Origin: Buttiauxella selenatireducens
Lineage (GTDB): Bacteria; Pseudomonadota; Gammaproteobacteria; Enterobacterales; Enterobacteriaceae
Assembly: GCF_031432975.1 (NCBI RefSeq)
Contig: NZ_CP133838.1
Span: forward strand, 2,852,001-2,916,000
DNA length: 64,000 nucleotides
Direction of reading: 5' to 3'
Of the stretch, positions 50,502 to 59,015 are shown one piece after another. The notes under the pieces are model-generated. The model was not told the DNA's origin. It ran no database searches and worked only from the letters and a program-made list of their open reading frames with translations. Positions within the stretch are counted from its first letter, which is position 1; every line of letters starts with the position of its first letter. The translations under genes and the position numbers were made by a program.

Positions 50502-51239
50502 TTATAACCCTCGCATTTTTTCTGGAACCACATACTGCTGACCATTATACCTCAGTGTCGTCAGCACCGTTTTCCCCACCGTATCTTTGGATTTGCAATC
50601 ACCATTTTCCACCCAACTTTTCGAGTCGGTAGTGACCGATTTGACGATCACGTCGGCGAAATCATGGCTGCGGGTTTTGGCCATGTCCAGGCTTCGTTTG
50701 GTGTGTGAGAATTCTCCGGCACAGTTGGTATCCCATTCACCGCTACCGGACTCAATCACCAGTTTTTCCAGTACCGGACGTATTACGTTACCTTCGCGCA
50801 CATACAGCGACAGCCAGGTCTCGTAAAATGGGTTGGGCCTCGATGAACCGGTGAAGCTGGCACGCACGCCAAATGCCCGCAAATCAGAAGTGAGTTTGTA
50901 GCGCGCAGTATCGATACGCAGACTATCGAATCGGAAGGCATCAGAGCTAAACACCGAGGCTTTGGAATAGTTTGCCAGCGGCTTGCCATTGATCGTGGAC
51001 ACCACGCTCAGTTCAAGGTCGTACATGCCGGAGCCATCCTCCATTTCGCTGAGCTTAGGATCCGGTTCTATCTTCGACAACGCGGTGATAGTCTGACCGT
51101 CATAAGCAGGCCAGTCCTTGCACACTGAATAGCCCGCCCCTTCCTCGGGTAACGGAGGCGCTTCACACTCAGCATACGCCTGGCTCACGCCCAGTATGCT
51201 AATTATTGCGATATATCCCAATATTTTGTATTTCAACAT
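50502..51239 (-). CDS. Secreted protein of unknown function (cargo)
   Basis: A 245-residue protein with a clear signal peptide (ILGYIAIISILGVSQAYA) and Cys residues spread along the mature chain (AECEAPP, SVCKDWP, DTNCAGEF, GDCKSKD) that suggest disulphides in the periplasm. Start ATG follows CAGGAAATA. I recognise no family. It is the first cargo gene after the TIGR03757 conjugation gene. Confidence 0.7.
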   Translation of the reverse strand: MLKYKILGYIAIISILGVSQAYAECEAPPLPEEGAGYSVCKDWPAYDGQTITALSKIEPDPKLSEMEDGSGMYDLELSVVSTINGKPLANYSKASVFSSDAFRFDSLRIDTARYKLTSDLRAFGVRASFTGSSRPNPFYETWLSLYVREGNVIRPVLEKLVIESGSGEWDTNCAGEFSHTKRSLDMAKTRSHDFADVIVKSVTTDSKSWVENGDCKSKDTVGKTVLTTLRYNGQQYVVPEKMRGL

Positions 51240-51417
51240 TATTTCCTGTTTGTTGTAAGCATCAATGAAGGATTCTCAAGACTGCTGCGCGCGAGCAACA
51301 AGCTTTGTATGCAGTTACTGCGCCAGAAAATGCAACCTCATTGAGTGATTCAGAATGCAAATAATGTTTATATATGAAACTGAAGGATTGCGTTAATTTC
51401 TTATTTCAGGAGGCTTT

Positions 51418-51867
51418 GTGCGTACTCGCCCATCATCCCGATTGATAGTTCTTTCGCCGGAAAATCGCGTCCTGCTCTTTAGTTTCTGTCACAAAGATGA
51501 CGCCTTAAGTGGAAAATCTTACTGGGCAACTCCGGGTGGAGGGCTTGAACCCAATGAATCTTTTGAGCAGGCAGCCTTACGTGAATTACTTGAAGAAACG
51601 GGTTTAACAAGAAGATCAGCAGGGCCGCAAGTAGCATCCAGCAGCTTCGCCATGATGTTGCCAAGTGGTGAAAGAGTTCTCGCTGAAGAGCGTTTTTTTA
51701 TTATCCATGCAGAAAAATCAGATATCGATTGCTCAGGATGGAGTAGCAACGAAAGGAAAGTTATTCGCGATCACTATTGGTGGACAATAGAAGAACTCAG
51801 ACACACCAAAGAAACAATCTTTCCACACGATTTGATTATCAGCATACTTGCCGGAAAGTTAGTCTGA
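51418..51867 (+). CDS. Nudix hydrolase
   Basis: A 149-residue Nudix protein with a complete Nudix box (GGGLEPNESFEQAALRELL, then EETGL; residues ~41-63), i.e. G-x5-E-x7-REUxEExGU. It starts at GTG 51418 after a strong AGGAGG. Substrate unknown (nucleoside diphosphate derivative expected). Stand-alone cargo gene. Confidence 0.88.
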   Translation: MRTRPSSRLIVLSPENRVLLFSFCHKDDALSGKSYWATPGGGLEPNESFEQAALRELLEETGLTRRSAGPQVASSSFAMMLPSGERVLAEERFFIIHAEKSDIDCSGWSSNERKVIRDHYWWTIEELRHTKETIFPHDLIISILAGKLV

Positions 51868-52149
51868 TCCACAGCGACTAACTCCCCCTGATGGTACTAA
51901 GCAGCACATGGCAGCGACTAGGGGGCAACCAAGTACGAAGGCACGGACGCACTGCCAATATGGTGAGCGTCTTCAACGCCCCCCTGGCAATGCCTGTATC
52001 TGCGAAATTTCAGTTTCAAACATCTGAGGCCATTACTTATTGTATGGCACCACTGTGACTACCCGTATAAAAACACTCTCTTTTCCACGGCATAACATCC
52101 AAGTAGCGACGACCTGGCTCAACCCAAGGCCATAAGCCTGACGGATTCG

Positions 52150-52364
52150 TTACATTGCTAAAATGAGGGATTTTTTCTTTTCAACTTTTTCAAAATGATC
52201 CAGCTTCATCTCCATAATCCACCAATTCGCAACTTCCATTAGCCGCTCCGGGTCATCATTTTTATTGGCAAAAAAACATAGAACGACAACCCTACATTAC
52301 CGCCTCTGAACACGATTTTTGCCTCACACGGTTTGATGATTTTTTCCTTCATTTCCGCACGCAC
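52150..52364 (-). pseudogene. Frameshifted small protein gene, family not recognised
   Basis: GTG 52364 follows AAGGAG and reads VRAEMKEKIIKPCEAKIVF, then RGGNVGLSFYVF. The frame is lost at a seven-T run (plus-strand A 52270-52276). One more T restores FANKNDDPERLMEVANWW, then IMEMKLDHFEKVEKKKSLILAM and a stop at 52150, for about 71 residues in all. Both halves look like real protein. The rest of 51868-52533 shows no gene. Confidence 0.5.
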
Positions 52365-52533
52365 GTTCTCTCCTTGTTTATTCTCAGATCTGAGTCTGCG
52401 CAAGGTCACATCACGGCTAAAACAGTTTCGGCGCGAGACTGCGACTACCGGCCGCTGTGCGCGAAGCGGAAGTTACTTGTGGTCATAAGACACAGTAATT
52501 AACTTAAATAATGACTCCCAAAGTGGCGGCGAT

Positions 52534-53073
52534 TCATCTAACTCTGCAGGCCATCCATTCAGTACGCAAAATACTAAACATAAGATTCGCGGGCAGATTT
52601 TCAGTATTCGTTATTCTTTCAACAAATTTCATCCCCACCTTTTCGAGCACTCTCTTTGACGCCAGATGATTTTCTCTGACTACACCGACAATTTCTTGTA
52701 GTCCTATATCCTCAAAACCGTAATTGATAGCCCTTTCGGAAAGTTCAGTGGCATATCCTTTTCCCCAGGCATCCGGTTCAAATCTATATCCCAGATTGTT
52801 AGTCAGTATTCCATTAAACTCACTGACAAATACACCGCCAAAACCGATGATATGATGGGGTTTATCCTTTTCCATTATTGCCCAGTCATCAAATCCATAT
52901 ACTTTTCTGTCAGCAATACGCCGTTCAAGCGATTGTCTTGAACGTTCAATATTGAGGTGCGGCCCCGCGGGGTTAAATGCGTGAGTTCTCGGGTCGCCAT
53001 AAATACGAAAGAGGGCTTCCACATCAGACATGACTGCTTGCCTGTAGACCAGTCTTTCCGATTCCCAAAACAT
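52534..53073 (-). CDS. GNAT acetyltransferase, RimJ/RimL-like
   Basis: A 179-residue GNAT of the ribosomal-protein acetyltransferase subgroup (SERLVYRQAVMSDVEALFRIY). The acetyl-CoA site is near EPDAWGKGYATELSERAI, and VVRENHLASKRVLEKVGM is the typical C-terminal motif. ATG 53073 is preferred over 53091 because GGGAG lies 5 bases upstream. Target unknown; resistance or toxin-type roles are possible but not shown. Confidence 0.87.
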   Translation of the reverse strand: MFWESERLVYRQAVMSDVEALFRIYGDPRTHAFNPAGPHLNIERSRQSLERRIADRKVYGFDDWAIMEKDKPHHIIGFGGVFVSEFNGILTNNLGYRFEPDAWGKGYATELSERAINYGFEDIGLQEIVGVVRENHLASKRVLEKVGMKFVERITNTENLPANLMFSILRTEWMACRVR

Positions 53074-53091
53074 TGACGCTCCCTGTGGCAT

Positions 53092-53594
53092 ACATCACCA
53101 AGTGTTAAATTTAAGTTAAATACATTATCACAAAATTTAATTAAGAGAAGCCATTGAGCACCATGTTGGGCATATAGAGAATCAACGTCCACTTAGCCCA
53201 CAACCTACTGAAACATCGGCAAGATACTTGTGCCAAAAACGGGCACTACTAACTACACGGTGTGTTAATTAATGCTGTGTAGGCTAAAGGACGTCTGTTT
53301 GTTGTCCTTTTTGTTCAACTTTGCAAGTATCTATCGCACACAACTTAATCCTGCGAACAAACAACAAAGGAACTGTGCCATGAAGACCCTCAACCAGACT
53401 CCTGCCATCACCACCGTCAGCATCATCTTCGCCATGAAGCCAGAAGCAATGGTCCCGGACCTGCCACGCAATGGAACTACTCGCCCATTGCATAGACGCG
53501 CTGGGTGACCAGATCATCATTATGGCCGACTACTCTGGCAAGCTGATTCTGAGTAATGAGGGAGAGATTTGGAGGACGTGCTATGGAGCTCAAG
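53092..53594. other. Gap with no intact gene before the kinase-like pseudogene
   Basis: About 500 bases with no supported coding region. A plus-strand fragment around 53475-53590 (MELLAHCIDALGDQIIIMADYSGK) reads like protein but has no proper start context and no family I recognise; it may be decayed coding sequence. Confidence 0.5.
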
Positions 53595-54088
53595 ATGAAA
53601 AGAGTTTTAGTTGTTGGCTGTCCCGGTTCAGGAAAATCCTACATCGCAAAGGAATTGTCATAACTAACAGGTATTCCTGTCGTTCATCTTGACCAATATT
53701 ACTGGTTGCCGGAATGGTGAAAAATGGATAGTTCGAAATGGAGCAGCATCGTTGATAACCTTGTATCGAAGCCTACCTGGATTATGGACGGTAATTACAG
53801 CGGTACACTCGCAATACGGTTAGTACCAGCTGATACAGTCATCCATTTGGACTATCCGGCGTGGCTATGTGTCTGGAGGGTTAGACGCCGAACAATGATG
53901 GGATTGAGCGGTAATGGAGGCAATGAGTTAACTCCTGGATGTGAAGAGCGTTTTGATTTAGCATTTTTGAGCTTTGTTTTTAACTATCGAAAAAATATCG
54001 AGAGCGTGATCTCGCTTAAATGGTTGAATTTGCGGGGCAATTATTCCGATTCACCCCACCATCAGCATTGACGGCATTCGTGAAGTAA
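53595..54088 (+). pseudogene. Broken P-loop kinase-like gene (FlaR/topology modulation family)
   Basis: ATG 53595 begins MKRVLVVGCPGSGKSYIAKELS, with a P-loop like adenylate kinase-like FlaR proteins. An in-frame TAA follows at codon 23 and a TGA at codon 42. The frame between and after them keeps the family sequence (LTGIPVVHLDQYYWLPEW, TWIMDGNYSGTLAIR, HLDYPAWLCVWRVRRR). Near 54030 a frameshift moves the natural end (GQLFRFTPPSALTAFVK, stop 54088) into another frame. Three lesions make it a clear pseudogene. Confidence 0.85.
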
Positions 54089-54241
54089 CTCAGAAAATCA
54101 ATATAACATGACAATCACGTCCGCTGATGACACATAACTGCCAACTCTAAAGACTTTGGGCCGTTTTGCGCAATCTGTGGACATCGTGTTTTTCTTCCAT
54201 TGCCATAATAATGGATTCAGCGATGTCTTCCTGAGTTGTGG

Positions 54242-54886
54242 CTATTGAGTTTGAATAAATGTTCTAAATTCCTCTGCGTTTGCACTCACAAGCATTGACG
54301 CACGTTGATTCGGATTAGCTTGCAGGTAGCTGGAAACCAGCTTGAATCCTGCGGTATATCCCAGCCATCTGGGCAAATTACCCGTTCCGAAAAACCACGC
54401 ATTGTGATCGTAATCTGTGCGATCCCAGTTTTCATAAAGCCGTAGGCCAACATACTGGACTTCTTCCGCATTTAGTCGCTCCCAGGGTTCAGGTTCTCCG
54501 CCATATAACTCAAGGGCAAAATGTCCTGCAAGCCCTTCGGACACAATCGCTTCACCCAGAGAAAAGCCATACCCCGGTCCTGCCCACCTTGCAGCATGAT
54601 GTAATTCATGGGCAAACATCCGCTCCAGGGATTCATTGTAATTAGAGCAAAATGCAGAATTTTCAGGATCAACCGTGATATACACAACTCCTGGTTCAGG
54701 ACTATATCCGAGGTGACCTTTCTCAGGAATAACATGAGAGCCAGCTTTCACGATAATATCCAGAGAGGGAAGCTTCATCAGCATATTTGCTCTTGTGTAT
54801 GCTTCTGTCAGGCAAGTATTAAGCCATTCACGGTGAGCGGTCAGTTTCTCCTGTGCATTTAATATATGAAGGATCATATGTGACAT
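54242..54886 (-). CDS. Putative zinc metallopeptidase, DUF2268-like
   Basis: A 214-residue protein with an HExxH zinc motif (RMFAHELHHAARW, ~89-101) and a downstream acidic Glu candidate (SLGEAIVSEGLAGHFALELYG) as the third ligand. The sequence resembles DUF2268 predicted Zn-dependent proteases. No signal peptide, so cytosolic. Monocistronic cargo; substrate unknown. It could in principle process the nearby RiPP, but nothing links them beyond proximity. Confidence 0.78.
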   Translation of the reverse strand: MSHMILHILNAQEKLTAHREWLNTCLTEAYTRANMLMKLPSLDIIVKAGSHVIPEKGHLGYSPEPGVVYITVDPENSAFCSNYNESLERMFAHELHHAARWAGPGYGFSLGEAIVSEGLAGHFALELYGGEPEPWERLNAEEVQYVGLRLYENWDRTDYDHNAWFFGTGNLPRWLGYTAGFKLVSSYLQANPNQRASMLVSANAEEFRTFIQTQ

Positions 54887-55048
54887 ATTGTTGCCCCTAA
54901 AAGATTATCGAATGCCTCATAGTGTGAAGCGGTCGTTATACTTGGGAAAAAGCATTGAGTAACATCGTTCGAAAGTGTCAGACTACCCTCTGTTAAACTA
55001 CGATGCCAAGTTTTACATTTAATTCCCTGATTACTGGAATAACGTCAT

Positions 55049-55948
55049 ATGGTTAAAATGAGTGCATATATGTTTTCACAATACGGCACAGTTCCTTTAC
55101 CTCACGATATTCTTCGTAAGCACATTGAACAATGGATATCAGTGCAGGAGAACAATTGCATCGATAAAGCCTTTTCTGCGCAGTTCCCGTGGCGTGAAAC
55201 AGGTTTATCACAAGATTACTTCTTACAGCGCAAATTATGCATCGAAGGAAAAAATTTCTTGACTGGGCCTCGTTACATGGGTGGTGATATTAACTGCCCT
55301 TTCATTGATATTGTTGCTTCTGACTCTGATGTGGATAAAGATGTATTCCGGGTTATCAGTAAAGAATGGGCAGAAATGAAGCCTCAACTCATTCGAATAC
55401 TCACACCCGGACACCAGAAACCACTGGGCACGGTAGACCAGCTTTTCTATGCCTCTCCACTTTCCAGCGCTTCTCAACCACAGAGTGACAATTCAGTGAA
55501 AGTGAGACTTGCCACCTATGCAGAGCTTAGCTGGTGCCGGCAATCTCTGAGTGAGGCATACCAGAATACATGGTCTACTAATCCTGGCTTAGCTGGTAGT
55601 CTATTCGCCATTGATGACGATGAACTTGGAAGCCATATCTCGGCAGGTCATGCATATGTCATAATGGAGTATGGGGTACGAGTTGGTTTGATAATTTGTG
55701 AGGAAGGAAAAACAGTCTTTCTACCGAGTTTTCGTATTTCCGAAGAATTCATCCTTCCTGCTTTTCGCGGGCGGTCTCTGGCATCTAGAGCCCAGCGAAT
55801 ATTATGTAGACATCTTTACCATACCACTCAGAAGGTGTCTTTACTAACGGGATCAATTATCCCCCAAAATTTGGCGTCTATAAAAGCAGCAGAAAAAGCA
55901 GGACGAACTTGTATTCTCAGATATCACTTTATTCCTGTAGGGATCTGA
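55049..55948 (+). CDS. GNAT-like acetyltransferase (cargo)
   Basis: A 299-residue protein. The C-terminal half (~150-299) is GNAT-like: FILPAFRGRSLASRAQRIL resembles the acetyl-CoA pyrophosphate loop, and GSIIPQNLASIKAAEKAGR is the typical C-terminal motif. The N-terminal half (~1-145) is not recognised. The ribosome binding site is weak (GGAATAACGTCAT). Divergent from the metallopeptidase. A self-protection role near the RiPP operon is possible but unsupported. Confidence 0.7.
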   Translation: MVKMSAYMFSQYGTVPLPHDILRKHIEQWISVQENNCIDKAFSAQFPWRETGLSQDYFLQRKLCIEGKNFLTGPRYMGGDINCPFIDIVASDSDVDKDVFRVISKEWAEMKPQLIRILTPGHQKPLGTVDQLFYASPLSSASQPQSDNSVKVRLATYAELSWCRQSLSEAYQNTWSTNPGLAGSLFAIDDDELGSHISAGHAYVIMEYGVRVGLIICEEGKTVFLPSFRISEEFILPAFRGRSLASRAQRILCRHLYHTTQKVSLLTGSIIPQNLASIKAAEKAGRTCILRYHFIPVGI

Positions 55949-56380
55949 GAGCCAGAGACAAGTTTTGATACTTCCGCTCTTGGTGCATTGGGGAAGATCC
56001 GTTGTCCGTCCGCTTCACACCCTGAGCTTCCTGCGAGGCTCTGAGGGCAGCATTGCGCGAACAGCGGAAGTTGGCAGGTAACATTAACGGCATAACAATT
56101 ATCCCCTGCACTTGCTGCGGAGACGATGATGCACAAGGCAAGACGGCATAAAAATAGCTACGGGGAATATCACCGGCAATTAAAACGTTGGATGAAACTA
56201 CACTAGTGTAGGTGTTGCCAGAATTCACCAACGGGACAAGCGGTGAAAGTGTGCAGTCGATCTCTCATGAATTTGGCGTAGCGAAACTGTAGTTGTAATT
56301 GTGGTGCAAAAAACATACAGGCTTTGAGTTGAAAATAACTTTTCAAATATCAAAGCCATTAAGTAGGAATTAATGCAAGA
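55949..56380. other. Gap between GNAT gene and RiPP exporter
   Basis: 432 bases without a supported gene. At about 56050-56075 it has GCGCGAACAGCGGAAGTT, loosely similar to sequences at 52450 and 50450; these may be remnants of a shared cassette border. Confidence 0.4.
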
Positions 56381-58168
56381 TCAAGTTACAGCGCCGTTTT
56401 CTACGTCATGGTTCTCATATTGCTCACGTTGTAGCCGCAGTAATTCGTAATATTCGCCACAAGCAAGTTCCAACTCAGCAGGAGTTCCTCTTTCAACAAT
56501 TTCCCCTTTTTTTAGTACGATCACTGAGTTTGCATGTTTTACGACACCGAGACGATGGGTTACCATAACTGATGTTTTTCCCTGAACTAGCTCAGCAAAT
56601 TTATTGAATATTTCGGCCTCAATGCGTGGATCCATTGCACTGGTTGGCTCATCTAAAATAATCAAATCACCAGAAGCATAAAGCGCTCGAGCCAGAGCGA
56701 GACGCTGCCATTGACCACCCGAAAGCTCGGTGCCAGCGTATTCTTTGCCAAGCAGGCTGTCAGCTTTGGTGCCCTCATCCAGATTAAACTTCGCTTTCCT
56801 ACAAGCCTCTATAAAAGCAATATCGTCATCTGCTGAAGGATTAGCTGTAAAAGTGACATTTTCGCGGATCGTTAATGTGTAGTGACCAAAATCCTGAAAT
56901 ATGGCACTTAACTGGTTTCTCCATGTATGAATATCAATGTCAGCAATATCCACTCCGTTGCAAGTGATCCTGCCTGAAGTCGGCAGATATAAGCGGCAAA
57001 GAAGTTTTATTAGCGTGCTTTTCCCTGCACCATTTTCACCAACAATGGCAAGGTGGTCACCCGCCTGTATGCGCATGTTGATATTCCTCAGCACATAATG
57101 TCCGTTCTGGTAGGCGAAACATACATCTTCAAAAACAATTTCATTTATTGGGAAAATATCTTCGTCACAATGGGAAATGCTGTAATTAGCGGCAACCGAT
57201 TCGAGTTCTCGCAAACGAGAAAAGAAGCCAAAGCAGACACCTAAACTTGCAAACGAGTAGACCATCCACTGACAGGACAGACCAAAAAATGAGATTGACT
57301 GAATAGTCCCTAACAGACCACCAAAAGAAATTTTGCCTGTGGAAAGATAATCAATGAACCAGAACATGACCCCCAAAGCGGACCCTAAATACAGCAAATT
57401 CCAGGGTTGCGGGCGCATTAACTGCCTGCCTCTGACTTGGTTGAGTTCACTCTCTAGCTCATTAAATGCCTGCTGGTGTTTTTCAAGGAAAAAAGCAGAA
57501 AGATTGAACAGCCGTATTTCTTTTGCGAGTTTTACATCCAGCAGTACGGATAAGTAATACTTAATTAACCTTGCGGATGTACCCTTCCCCAGCATCGCTT
57601 TGAAGATATCGATCTGGGAGTATGCAACAGCAAACGTTACAGGGATCAAGGGGACAAGAAAGGCGAGCGGAAGCCACCAAGTTACAGATGCCAACACCAG
57701 CGAAAGGGATAGAAGCGTTAGTGTTCCTCTGAAAATATCAACCAAGTTAACCAGTAAATTCAGTGGTCTGTGAGCAGCTTCGCGAGACAGTACTTCTAAT
57801 GTGTCATGGATATCCGGCGACTCAATCAAACTCAGGTTATCAATTCGGCTTGCTGCTTCCATGATTTTCCGTTGTGTCAGAAATGTTGCTTGCGAATTTA
57901 AAACACTTTGCATCGTGCTTGTTATAGGTGCCAGGATGCCTGGAATAACAAAAGTGAGAGCCCAGAGCATTGCGATCATAAGCAGCCCTGTATGATCATT
58001 GCTACTGATAATATTACCAAGCTCAATGCTTGCTATAACCCCCAATGTAGGAAGGATGCTCTGAGCCGCAATAAGCAAAATAAAGCCACCTGAAAGCCAA
58101 GGCGAACTTCTCAGTAAGAGAGAAAGTGAATACATTACCAACTGCAACTTATCGTTAATTTTTTTCAT
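56381..58168 (-). CDS. ABC exporter of the RiPP operon, without C39 peptidase
   Basis: A 595-residue half-transporter: a six-helix membrane domain (~15-320) fused to an ATPase with Walker A (GENGAGKSTLIKLL), signature (LSGGQWQRLALARAL), Walker B (LIILDEPTSAMD) and switch His (VTHRLGVV). Class II lanthipeptide exporters (LanT) usually begin with a ~150-residue C39 peptidase that cuts the leader after GG/GA. This one lacks it, so leader removal, if any, is done elsewhere. It overlaps the 42-residue ORF as ATGA and follows GGAAGGGG. Likely exports or gives immunity to the modified peptide. Confidence 0.88.
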   Translation of the reverse strand: MKKINDKLQLVMYSLSLLLRSSPWLSGGFILLIAAQSILPTLGVIASIELGNIISSNDHTGLLMIAMLWALTFVIPGILAPITSTMQSVLNSQATFLTQRKIMEAASRIDNLSLIESPDIHDTLEVLSREAAHRPLNLLVNLVDIFRGTLTLLSLSLVLASVTWWLPLAFLVPLIPVTFAVAYSQIDIFKAMLGKGTSARLIKYYLSVLLDVKLAKEIRLFNLSAFFLEKHQQAFNELESELNQVRGRQLMRPQPWNLLYLGSALGVMFWFIDYLSTGKISFGGLLGTIQSISFFGLSCQWMVYSFASLGVCFGFFSRLRELESVAANYSISHCDEDIFPINEIVFEDVCFAYQNGHYVLRNINMRIQAGDHLAIVGENGAGKSTLIKLLCRLYLPTSGRITCNGVDIADIDIHTWRNQLSAIFQDFGHYTLTIRENVTFTANPSADDDIAFIEACRKAKFNLDEGTKADSLLGKEYAGTELSGGQWQRLALARALYASGDLIILDEPTSAMDPRIEAEIFNKFAELVQGKTSVMVTHRLGVVKHANSVIVLKKGEIVERGTPAELELACGEYYELLRLQREQYENHDVENGAVT

Positions 58169-58293
58169 AAAACCCCTTCCAGCTTGATAGGATGCCCTGA
58201 AGAAGTGCTGATAACTTGATCATAGTGCCGAGGTACTTGGATCGTGAGAGGAAGGGCATCTCGTTGTTCATTTCTGAAGTAAGATGAGATCAT
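58165..58293 (-). CDS. Overlooked 42-residue ORF in the RiPP operon
   Basis: Starts at ATG 58293, two bases after the stop of the esterase-like gene, and ends in TGA overlapping the exporter ATG (ATGA). It thus tiles the gap exactly, as a translated operon member would. The N-terminus is MISSYFRNEQRDALPLTIQV; the rest is Ser/Thr/His-containing without Cys. I recognise no family. It could be an accessory or immunity peptide, a leader-binding partner or a second substrate. Evidence is positional only. Confidence 0.5.
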   Translation of the reverse strand: MISSYFRNEQRDALPLTIQVPRHYDQVISTSSGHPIKLEGVL

Positions 58294-58295
58294 CT

Positions 58296-59015
58296 TCACA
58301 TCAAATGTTTTATCATCACGTCTTTGGCAAGCCTGGGAAATACGATACGTATTAATTTTTTTCCATCAGGGGTGGCAAGAAAATTCATATCATCAGAAAA
58401 TATTGCCAGGGCGGTGATATCCCCCGAGTAATTAGAGTTTTCAACAAAACGCTGACAAAGTGAAGAGTAAGATAACCATGAGTTTTTAGTCGCGTGAAAA
58501 TTATGGCAAATAACTAAAACATTCTTATAATTCTCATTCGTAATTAAGGATAACTTTTCAAATAAAAGATTCTCCCTTAGCTCCGGTGTAATTAAATCCA
58601 TTGTATGATTTAAACTTTTATCTTTATCCAGAAGTTTAACCAAAGCAGGAAAGCTCATCATTTTTTTGATCTTAGAAATGTAATTTGAGTGCTCTTTTAA
58701 CGAAAGAGGGACATCAATTCCAAAGACATCAAACTCCCGAGGTATGATTTCTAAAAAAGAAATACATTCCTGAGAGCGCATCCACCAATATGTCGAAAAA
58801 GATAAATGTTGATGCGATATGTTTTTATTAAAGGATTTCCTCTTCAGGCTATACAAAATTAAATCAACAGTAGGACACTCGAATACGACTGCCGTAGGTT
58901 CCGTGAGAGGAATTTTTTTTAATACATTCATTCTAAATGGCCATGATTCATCTGAGCCATGGCTATTTTGTCCAATAAATGAAAGCTGCTGGTTACTATT
59001 GTCTGATGTGTACAT
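58296..59015 (-). CDS. Short erythromycin-esterase-like protein of the RiPP operon
   Basis: A 239-residue protein with the order of motifs of the erythromycin esterase (Ere) superfamily: FIGQNSHGSDE (family GEATHGSHE), AVVFECPTVD, STYWWMRSQECISFLE (family P..W.W.N.E), FDVFGIDVPLSL and VLVICHNFHATKNSW. The first His is kept, but the Glu of GExxHG, catalytic in EreB, appears to be Gln, so ordinary hydrolysis is doubtful. It is much shorter than EreB (~419). The start overlaps the dehydratase stop by 20 bases. A maturation or cyclisation role is inferred from the operon. Confidence 0.72.
   Translation of the reverse strand: MYTSDNSNQQLSFIGQNSHGSDESWPFRMNVLKKIPLTEPTAVVFECPTVDLILYSLKRKSFNKNISHQHLSFSTYWWMRSQECISFLEIIPREFDVFGIDVPLSLKEHSNYISKIKKMMSFPALVKLLDKDKSLNHTMDLITPELRENLLFEKLSLITNENYKNVLVICHNFHATKNSWLSYSSLCQRFVENSNYSGDITALAIFSDDMNFLATPDGKKLIRIVFPRLAKDVMIKHLM

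Noticed and set aside
55049-55948. GNAT-like gene as a member of the RiPP pathway
   Set aside because: It is on the opposite strand, separated by 432 bases without a gene, and has its own start; proximity alone does not support it.
50440-56080. Similar GCTGTGCGCGAAGCGGA-like sequences near 50450, 52450 and 56050 as integron attC sites
   Set aside because: They lack the paired core sites and secondary structure of attC, the third copy is weak, and no integron integrase is present.
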